Assembly: GCF_023051105.1 (NCBI RefSeq)
Contig: NZ_JALKIL010000004.1
Span: 1 to 64,000 of the forward strand
Origin: Anaerobiospirillum sp. NML120449
GTDB lineage: Bacteria > Pseudomonadota > Gammaproteobacteria > Enterobacterales > Succinivibrionaceae
DNA length: 64,000 nucleotides
Reading direction: 5' to 3'
Of the stretch, positions 57,013 through 64,000 are shown one piece after another; position 1 is the stretch's first letter, and each line of letters starts with the position of its first letter. Below the pieces are notes generated by a model. It did not search any database. It was not told where the DNA came from and was given only the letters and a program-made list of their open reading frames with translations. The translations under genes were made by a program, and so were the position numbers.

Positions 57013-57267
57013 TGCCCAGATGCAGAACAGTAAACATGACGCTGTCAAAGGACAGTGACCAGGCCGCATCAAGGGGCATCGGTACGGAGCACCATAGAGC
57101 AGTAACATGGGCACAGTGCAGATGTCTGCACGATTATAAAAACAGCTCTTACTGGTACAGGCCTGACAGCGGTACACTCTGTTACTGGGCCATAACTTAA
57201 TGTTGCAGCCGGGCTTTGGCATCATGAAGTATGTTTTTCATGATGCTCATGGCTGCATAACGGAAAA

Positions 57268-57310
57268 AAAGGGGCACAGATAAGGTCATGGACCTGGTCT
57301 GTGCCCCTTT
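57268..57310. terminator. Bidirectional terminator between rimI and the small membrane protein
   Basis: A 13-bp stem AAAGGGGCACAGA / TCTGTGCCCCTTT with a nested AGGTC/GACCT stem, and A-run on the left. It serves both converging genes. Confidence 0.85.
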
Positions 57311-57389
57311 GCGTACAGTAAGAGATGTTAAGGAGTATTAATCTGTACAGTCTTCTCATAGCAGACTGTAAGTTCCTGAAGATACGGGC

Positions 57390-57698
57390 TTACAGGAACA
57401 GCCCACCCAGAGCCAGTGCTGTGTAAAAAACGAAGATAACCAGCACACTCATGATAAAGGGCCTGACGCGCCACTGGAGCAGATAATCGGTAATACGGGC
57501 CAGACGCTCAATATATTCTTCACGGGACTGAGCAAGGGGCCAGTAGTGGCGGGGAATGTCTTCACGGCCATAAACAGGGGCGTTAAACAGTACGGGATCG
57601 TCAGGGTTTTCGCGGTAGCGCTCCAGACACTGATCGACATCGAGATTGGTGATCAGAGGATTGTAGTAGCGCTGGGTAAGCTGTGTTTTAAGATTCAT
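57390..57698 (-). CDS. Small membrane protein of unknown function
   Basis: The 102-residue protein has a soluble N-terminal part with several Tyr/Pro/Arg and one C-terminal membrane segment (residues of about 81-101, PFIMSVLVIFVFYTALALGG), so it is likely tail-anchored in the inner membrane. I do not recognise a family. ATG at 57698 follows AAGGAA, which supports it as a real gene. Confidence 0.65.
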   Translation of the reverse strand: MNLKTQLTQRYYNPLITNLDVDQCLERYRENPDDPVLFNAPVYGREDIPRHYWPLAQSREEYIERLARITDYLLQWRVRPFIMSVLVIFVFYTALALGGLFL

Positions 57699-58051
57699 AG
57701 CGGTATTCCTTATCTCACGTCTGTATCACTGGCTTTATCTCGATACCATACAGGGATCTGACCTCACTGCCTCTGCCATAAGCCAGCTCTTGAGCTCTAT
57801 GGCAACCTGGCTTAGAGGGCCGGGCTGTAACAGCCCGGACACAGCCACATGGGTATGCAAACTCTTAAATTGGGGTAACTGTGGTCACGCCACTTATCGG
57901 CGGCAGTCAGGCAGGGCTGGCACTGTGGCCAGGCCGCCTGCAGCTGCAGGCGCCGGTCACTGTGCTCTGCGGCACAGACAGATGCCTTGTCATGTGGCCG
58001 GTGCCTGCCGGGACGCTGCCGCATATGACATGGGGCGCGGGCGCCTGGCAT

Positions 58052-61000
58052 TTATCTGTATGCTGCCGTGTAGTCGAGCAGCAGGCGGCTTACTGTGGCT
58101 GGCAGGTCATTTAAGTTTTCTACTGTGACCATGTCAGGGAAGATTTGACGGGCCTGCTGTTTAAACTCCTCGGTGGTTTTGAGAATGCCGGTACACAGTA
58201 CCTGCACTCCCCGGGCGCGGGCGGTATTAAGAGCATGGACGGCTGCGGCACTGTCATCAGGCAGACCATCGGTAATGAGCAGGATGACACGGCGGCGCGC
58301 ATCACGGCGCAGCAGGCTGTGCATGGCATACATGATGGCCTGTGCTGTAGGGGTACCAAGGCGGGGCAGCTGAAAGAAGAAGCGCTCCACGGCATTGATA
58401 TCCTCATCGGCTCTTTTGACATTAAGGCAGCTGCTGCCTTCAAACGGTCCTGGAAAGAAGGTAGCCTCACAGCTGGTGCCCTCGGTGCGCGACAGAGCAC
58501 GTGCCAGGGCAAGGGCGGCCTGACAGGCCATAAAGCCGGCTGAATCAGGGCAGACAAATTTCATGGTCGGTGGTCCTTTCTGACCTTCACGCATGGACAG
58601 TGAGATGTCCACCAGCAGATGCACGCTCAGATCATGGCCAAATACCTCCTGATCGGCCCTGAAGATACGCTGCTCACCAAGAGGCATGAACTGGGCTCTT
58701 CTGACATTGAGGTCACTGCCATGGCGGCTGGCTCCTTTGTGAGTGCCGGTAAGAGACTCTATGGCGCTGCTCAGAGCCGGTACCAGAGAGTGCTCGATGG
58801 TGGCGGCACTGTTTACAAGGTACTGCTGGGCTTTTTGTATGTCCTGCATCAGTCCTGAGTGCAGACCATGATTGTTAAGCTGAGGATTGTTCATTACCTG
58901 CCAGTCAATCACTCTGACCACAGAGCTGCCCAGAGCGCGCATTCTGTCGATATTGGCCATCAGCTCAAGTCTCAGGTCATAGCGCAGATTCTTAAGATCC
59001 CTGATGACATCAGCATCGCTTTCAGAGGTAAAGGTCTGGCCCTTAAAGGCCGTGCTGTTACGTACGGCACCGGCAGGGCCGCCTGAGGCGGATCCTGATG
59101 GCCGGCCACGCCCACTTTGTGGTGCACAACGCCCGGCTCCATTACCTCCTCCTGCATATGTGCCCCCCGGGGCGGATCGGCCTGAGACGGTGCGTCCGAG
59201 AAATTCACTGCGGGTATCTGCAAGACGGTAGATTACGTAGTAGTACTCACGCAGGGCGTCAGCAAAGCTGTTTTCAAGGCGCGGATCGCGCATGTTAAAC
59301 AGCGGTCTCTGTTTCTGGGACAGCTCCATATGAGCAAGCTGCAGCTCCCATGGCAGCAGCTGACGCAGAGCTGAGGTCATGCGAGTGTGGCGCTGCCACT
59401 CGGTATAGACCATACTCTCGGGCTCTATGTAGACAGGATGGCGCAGACCTGTAAGAGGGTCATAGGCTTCAGGGTTAATATAAGAGCGTCCTGATGATGG
59501 TTTGGTAAAGAGTTCACTGAGATAAAAACCACGGTATACCAGAGGCTGACGGCGGCCTTCATAAAGCGCGCGGGCGCTGCGGTTGCGCTCCATGGCATTG
59601 TGGTCGGCGTATTCGTAACTGTTAATGGCGCTGAAGTGATCGCGGGCAACGGCACAGGCTACAGGATAGCGGCCAGGTGATGCTCCGCTGCCGGATGCCG
59701 CAGCTGCTACTGCGACTTTGTCTGCAACGCCGGCACTGGCAGCGTCAGCTGCCGGGGCGTCGGCACGCTGCAGACCGCAGCTGAGCATGACGCGGCGGGC
59801 AACGAGGGTGCGCTCGTAATAGTATTTGTAGTAGATATTGCCCCTGCGGTCGCGACAGTACATGGCCGGATCACTTATAAGATCGGGGTCGAGTATGTCG
59901 CGGCTGTACAGACCATACTCGCCCAGCACTGCTGCGCTGCGGCGGTAGCGGGCATGGCGTCTTACCTCATAGGTGCGGTCCATAAGAGAGCGGCGGTGCT
60001 GTGGCAGGGATGACAGATCAAGATTGCCATCAAAGCTGCTCCAGCCCAGACAGTCGATTTCCTTTTGGCCCTGGTCATACTGAAAGACAGGCAGGCATAT
60101 GCCCTCATCGCGGATACGACGGCTGTTTTCAATCATGGTCGGAGTCATGATGCGGGCTTTGACTATCTTGCTCAGGTCATCGTAGTTGGTAAAGGCACGT
60201 CTGTTGATGTCATCAAGCTCCTCGCGGCTGCGGGCCTCAGGCAGTACATCTTCGGCGGCTATTTTCATATGCCGTGACATGCCGGCCTGCCAGGAGCGCA
60301 TGCCGTTGAGCAGCTGTACCGGTGCTCCGGCCGTGCTCAAATCAAGCACAGGGGCAAGGTGCAGACGGTCATAAGGGCGGCTTGCCATCTCCATGCTCAG
60401 ACGGGCAATGAGCTCCAGTGACGGGCAGACGGCCCTGAGCTTTAAGGAGCCGGTAAGATAGCTAACGTCCACAAGGTCACGATCGCCACACAGTTCAAGA
60501 AAGCGCTCATGAGGTATGGCCATAAAGGATTTGAGATCCTCAAGGCGCCCGGGGGCAGCAGCACTGAGAGCCTCATCCTCATGATCGCGCAGAAAGCGGC
60601 TCATGGTAATCAGGGCCTGACAGAGCTCCTGCCAGCTGCACAGAGGGCCGGTAAAGGCGTTATGACGCAGATCAAGGGGGCGCAGATGACAGTCAAGATG
60701 ATCAGTGCTTTCACATACCTGAATGATATTGCGGTACTGCTCGTCACTAAGACCGGGCATGGCCTCACGGGCTTTTTGCTGATCCCCCTCAGTGCCATGC
60801 AGAGCTGTGCTCATCAGGCGGTTGATACGGGTATGGAGCTCAGGGATATCAGGGCGGGCCAGAGGGCCGGCATAAAGATAGGGACTTGAGAAATCCTCAG
60901 GATCACGGCTGTCACCTTCACTGCGCTCCAGGATCTCAAGCTGACCGCTGACAAAGCGCTCCTGAAAGGACAAAGGCAGGGTATGGTTACTGCTGCCACG

Positions 61001-62479
61001 AACGGTATAGTCCTGAACACACTCAAGAGCACGGTACTCAGGGCCCACAGCCAGGGTCTCAGGATGAACATCAGGGCCCTCATCAATGAAGGTGCCGTGC
61101 TCAACGGCAGCACGCCTTGCGCCGCCGCCATCTGCTGCACTGCCTGCAGCCCCGGCTGCAGCTCCTGCAGCCGCTGTCGCACCAGAGGCAGCCGGCGCAA
61201 GGGCAGCGCCTGCACCTGTGGCCCAGCTGGCAGTGCCGTCGGCACCAGAGGCCGCCCTGGCGGTATCCGGGTTAAAAACTTTATCTGTTCGGGAAACCTC
61301 CCCGGCCGGCTGCTCAGACAGCGCGGCCGGAATATCAGGCATGGTATGAAGATCTTTTAATATGGCCTGGGTGAGCTTTTGCTGCAGGACGGGCATGTCT
61401 CCGTGGACGCAGCGCTCAAGGCGCTCTTTTAACAGTGCTGGAGCCGGCTTTTTGAGGGGCCTGTCGATATCGGCGGTACGGGCCAGCCAGCGCGCCTCAG
61501 TTAAATTGCCTGCTGCCATGGTGGACAGGGCCGTGGCATCTTCAAGCTGCTGAGCGCTGAAGCGGGCAGCCATGAGCGTGTCATTGAGATTGCCACTGGC
61601 AAAAAACTCAGGGAGAAAAGGGGAGAGAAAATCAGGAATAAAACCGTTATTGACCTCGTTTTCATCAAGAGAAAGTCCCATGCGACTTATGACGCTCTGA
61701 CAGGATTCAACCTGCAGGTGAACAGGGGCAGGGCATAAAACCGGGGCCTTGAATTCCTGGCCGAATAATTCGGCCAGGCGACGGTAGTTTTCAAGATCAA
61801 ACTGGCTGCACAGCTGACAACGCAAAGCCATGCGCGAAAAATCGGGAACAAAGAAGTACTCAGAGCCAAGTAGAGCGTAGATACGGCGGCTCAGGGCAAT
61901 CACATCGCTGATGTCCTTACAGGCAGGTACTTCTTTTATTAATTCGTTCAGGTCATAAAGGCCCTGCTGGCTGACAAGACAGGTAAGCTCACGGTAAAAG
62001 CGCCAGGCAAGGGAGCAAGAGCCGGGGTAGTCCATGACAATATGACTTGCGCGGGTGTGGATATAGGCCTTGATGATATTGAGCTTGGGACAGGCAGGGG
62101 CATTGTCCACCATGGGCTCAAGTCGGCTGTAAATAGTCTCGTTAACCCAGGCAAGGTTTTCATAAGCGCCCATGTAATCACGGCACATCAGGCTTTCAAT
62201 GCGAGTGTCCTCAAGTATGTTGACCAGCTCCTTTAACAGCGCACCACTGACTCCGGTAAACGCACGAAAATCGCTGTATTTGATATGGGCAGCCTCATGA
62301 ACCAGCAGGCCGTAGATCATGCGCTCCTGCTCGACATTTTCAAGAGAGACACGAGGCAGAATGATGGTGTCACTGGTGCTGTAGGCACCACTGCCCTCAA
62401 AGACCACTTTGATGCCAAAGCGACGGGCAAAAGTGGCGGCCACCTCTTCAATGGTCTGACGTGCTGAGAGTGATCCCAT
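58052..62479 (-). CDS. Giant CobT/NorD-like protein with HExxH and vWA domains
   Basis: This 1475-residue protein has a zinc-protease-like HEAAH motif at residues 61-65 (LLVHEAAHIKYSDF), followed by a helical region with a further Glu/Asp cluster (NILEDTRIE). A long middle section with an Ala/Gly-rich insertion near 430-480 and another near 1120-1150 follows. A C-terminal von Willebrand A domain spans about 1270-1475, with a MIDAS DISLS and ITDGLPDD. HExxH-like plus vWA is the plan of CobT/NorD-type partners of MoxR/CobS-type AAA+ ATPases, which remodel or load metal into client enzymes. No such ATPase is in the window. ATG at 62479 was chosen because the longer frame to 62617 is low-complexity. 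Role unknown. Confidence 0.75.
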   Translation of the reverse strand: MGSLSARQTIEEVAATFARRFGIKVVFEGSGAYSTSDTIILPRVSLENVEQERMIYGLLVHEAAHIKYSDFRAFTGVSGALLKELVNILEDTRIESLMCRDYMGAYENLAWVNETIYSRLEPMVDNAPACPKLNIIKAYIHTRASHIVMDYPGSCSLAWRFYRELTCLVSQQGLYDLNELIKEVPACKDISDVIALSRRIYALLGSEYFFVPDFSRMALRCQLCSQFDLENYRRLAELFGQEFKAPVLCPAPVHLQVESCQSVISRMGLSLDENEVNNGFIPDFLSPFLPEFFASGNLNDTLMAARFSAQQLEDATALSTMAAGNLTEARWLARTADIDRPLKKPAPALLKERLERCVHGDMPVLQQKLTQAILKDLHTMPDIPAALSEQPAGEVSRTDKVFNPDTARAASGADGTASWATGAGAALAPAASGATAAAGAAAGAAGSAADGGGARRAAVEHGTFIDEGPDVHPETLAVGPEYRALECVQDYTVRGSSNHTLPLSFQERFVSGQLEILERSEGDSRDPEDFSSPYLYAGPLARPDIPELHTRINRLMSTALHGTEGDQQKAREAMPGLSDEQYRNIIQVCESTDHLDCHLRPLDLRHNAFTGPLCSWQELCQALITMSRFLRDHEDEALSAAAPGRLEDLKSFMAIPHERFLELCGDRDLVDVSYLTGSLKLRAVCPSLELIARLSMEMASRPYDRLHLAPVLDLSTAGAPVQLLNGMRSWQAGMSRHMKIAAEDVLPEARSREELDDINRRAFTNYDDLSKIVKARIMTPTMIENSRRIRDEGICLPVFQYDQGQKEIDCLGWSSFDGNLDLSSLPQHRRSLMDRTYEVRRHARYRRSAAVLGEYGLYSRDILDPDLISDPAMYCRDRRGNIYYKYYYERTLVARRVMLSCGLQRADAPAADAASAGVADKVAVAAAASGSGASPGRYPVACAVARDHFSAINSYEYADHNAMERNRSARALYEGRRQPLVYRGFYLSELFTKPSSGRSYINPEAYDPLTGLRHPVYIEPESMVYTEWQRHTRMTSALRQLLPWELQLAHMELSQKQRPLFNMRDPRLENSFADALREYYYVIYRLADTRSEFLGRTVSGRSAPGGTYAGGGNGAGRCAPQSGRGRPSGSASGGPAGAVRNSTAFKGQTFTSESDADVIRDLKNLRYDLRLELMANIDRMRALGSSVVRVIDWQVMNNPQLNNHGLHSGLMQDIQKAQQYLVNSAATIEHSLVPALSSAIESLTGTHKGASRHGSDLNVRRAQFMPLGEQRIFRADQEVFGHDLSVHLLVDISLSMREGQKGPPTMKFVCPDSAGFMACQAALALARALSRTEGTSCEATFFPGPFEGSSCLNVKRADEDINAVERFFFQLPRLGTPTAQAIMYAMHSLLRRDARRRVILLITDGLPDDSAAAVHALNTARARGVQVLCTGILKTTEEFKQQARQIFPDMVTVENLNDLPATVSRLLLDYTAAYR

Positions 62480-63269
62480 GGCTGTTATCCTGTTATCTGT
62501 CTGATGATGCCGGCACTGAAGCGGCCTGCGCAGCTGCTGCTGCGTCCTGCCTGCGCGGCCGGCTGCTGCGCTCTGCAGCAGCGACCTGGTTGCGCAGCTG
62601 CTGGCTGTGCCTGCCACATGCAGCTCTGAGCATGTGCGCTACTGTTGTCTTAAAGGGCCGGGCGTCAGCCCGGCTGCACAGCGCCACAGCCGTGGCACTG
62701 TGCCCTGCCCGGGCCATCTGGGCCTGCAGGCAGTCTGCAGCCGTGCTGCGCCCCAAAAGCTCACAGAGAGAGGCTGCAGCGGGCTGCGTGAAATTAAAAA
62801 TGCCGGTCGAGGTGATGTTTGCTGTGCTGGCCGGCCGGCATATCGGCCTGTGCTTTGACTGGTAATCCTTTATCTGTCTGATTCTTTGAGTGCACGGGAA
62901 GCGCTCTGATGCCTGGCGATAGTGTGTAAGCCAGTCTGACTTGTTGCGGTCCTGTGTCAGGGCTCTGTCTCTTTGTCAGTAGTGCTGATTCCGGTTCAAC
63001 CTTTGTGAGTTTTCTGGCTACGGTTTAATTCCGGGTACAGGGGGCAGCACTGCGCTGTGGCCTGCTCAGGGCTGACACTGTCCCTGCAGATGGGGACACC
63101 TGCGTGCAGGTGCTCTTATCTGCCGGTACCTGATGGCGATGCAGACATTTACCGCCGGGTACCAGGACATGTGACCTGAGTGACAGCTCTGAGCTCATCT
63201 GACTGACGGTTTTATTCAGATGACTGCCAGTGGCTGCTGTGCTGCTCCTGTGGCTACATGATAAAAAGA

Positions 63270-63303
63270 CGAAAAAGGCCCTCTTGCTGCAAACATGAGG
63301 GCC
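63270..63303 (-). terminator. Minus-strand terminator near the right end
   Basis: GGCCCTC / GAGGGCC with a 13-base loop. On the minus strand it is followed by TTTTTCG and five more T, so it would stop a leftward transcript starting in the AT-rich region. On the plus strand the T-run is displaced. Confidence 0.65.
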
Positions 63304-63334
63304 TGGGGCCATTTTTTGTGAAATCATGGAAACA

Positions 63335-63350
63335 TGTGAGCTTGATCACA
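63335..63350. promoter_or_regulatory. CRP-type binding site 1
   Basis: TGTGA-GCTTGA-TCACA is a perfect match to the CRP half-sites with the correct six-base spacing. Confidence 0.7.
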
Positions 63351-63420
63351 AAATTTCACCAGTCTTATCCAGACAAAATAAAGTGACAAAAGGGTTTAAC
63401 AGGCCATAATTGGATTTTTA

Positions 63421-63436
63421 TGTGAGATCTGTCACA
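63421..63436. promoter_or_regulatory. CRP-type binding site 2
   Basis: TGTGA-GATCTG-TCACA is a second perfect CRP-type site, 86 bases from the first. TCACA or TCACAG half-sites recur between 63499 and 63570. Confidence 0.7.
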
Positions 63437-64000
63437 AAACGATATATGTAATGAAAAAAGCCCGATCACCCCATGAAACACCCCAGAAACTCCCATCATT
63501 CACAGGGCAAAAATGCGCAGGCTCACACTTTCACAGAAAACGCCCTCCCAAGCTGTCACATTTTTCACAGAGCATTTTACGGAGCACCTGAACAGTGCAA
63601 ACAGAGGGTTCGGTAATGGGGGTATGGTGCTGACAGGAAAGGAACTGTTAATGACCCAATAGAGACTGCGGTCAGTCAGGCAAGGCCGAGGAGCGTATTG
63701 CTGGTCTTTTGCGCCTTAGCTGCGGGCGCGGGCGCATCAGGGCACAAGTGCCATGGTGGAAAGGCAAAGGCGTGAAAAGTTAAACCTGAGGCCTATGGCA
63801 GTACTGTAGACGTGGCTTTCATGCTTAAGGCAGAGGATCGCCGGGGCGGGCGCTGCCAGCGCCAGTAAGGCCGGCTCAGCCGGAAATGCTCATCCGTGCC
63901 CGGCGGTCAGACCTGCCCGGCCGGGCAGGTTCAGCCCGGCCGAACCTGGCCTTGCCGGGCTGGTTTTTGGGGCTGGTGTGAGGGCTGATGAGAGGGGCTT

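Larger units (their letters stand above)
62480..64000. other. Right-end region without a recognised gene
   Basis: No frame here has a family match. The first 700 bases are GC-rich spacer before the vWA gene. 63300-63600 is AT-rich with two CRP-type palindromes. From about 63640 to the edge no gene or structured RNA was recognised, though a gene may start beyond the edge. Confidence 0.6.

Noticed and set aside
62493-62865. Frames on both strands upstream of the vWA gene
   Set aside because: GC-rich, low-information sequence with no ribosome-binding site; the longer start for the vWA gene was rejected for the same reason.
63640-63990. Structured RNA such as RNase P RNA, tmRNA or SRP RNA
   Set aside because: None of the conserved core motifs of these RNAs could be found.

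Overview
This 64 kb stretch is chromosomal DNA of a gammaproteobacterium. It opens in the 3' end of a 23S rRNA gene followed by 5S rRNA. It then carries several gene orders classic for Gammaproteobacteria: nnr-tsaE-amiB-mutL-miaA-(x)-hflX-hflK-hflC-purA, ispB divergent from rplU-rpmA-obgE, folA convergent with apaH, pyrBI, and a probable holD-rimI pair. The GC-rich codon use, very long Ala/Gly/Gln-rich insertions in housekeeping enzymes and repeat-filled intergenic DNA suggest the Succinivibrionaceae (Aeromonadales; Succinivibrio/Anaerobiospirillum-like). That family assignment is an inference from gene content and memory, not from a search.

Layout. 1-370: rRNA operon end and terminator. 1175-3647: a PTS-permease-like membrane protein without its phosphorylation motifs, then prmA. 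3957-7157: a 1066-residue protein of unknown function with a C-terminal methyltransferase fold. 7657-11575: a BrxD-like ATPase and a BrxHI-like helicase, without other BREX genes. 11885-15239: recJ convergent with a polyphosphate glucokinase. 16477-33500: the mutL/hfl/purA supercluster, with an unknown 162-residue gene where hfq normally sits. 33637-37781: ispB, ribosomal proteins L21 and L27, and the GTPase ObgE. 38061-43803: folA, apaH, dnaG and tRNA-Ile2. 44278-47644: a SlyB-type lipoprotein, rlmD and a nitroreductase. 47782-49527: a transposase-like protein lacking a visible DDE core. 49665-51149: pyrBI with a short leader ORF. 51614-53983: tRNA-Trp, an MBL-fold hydrolase and glyoxalase I. 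54094-57698: a HolD-like protein with a giant linker, rimI, and a small membrane protein. 58052-62479: a 1475-residue HExxH plus vWA protein. The final 1.5 kb holds no gene but has two perfect CRP-type palindromes.

The most unusual theme is that DNA replication and repair proteins (RecJ, MutL, DnaG and the HolD candidate) carry low-complexity insertions of about 125 to 590 residues, while their catalytic or binding motifs stay intact. Intergenic spacers are long and GC-rich and contain short tandem repeats with periods of 32, 34 and 42 bp. The best candidates for undescribed biology are the isolated BrxD-BrxHI pair, the pseudo-PTS protein, the HExxH-vWA giant, and the rplU leader, in which mutually exclusive hairpins cover the ribosome-binding site.
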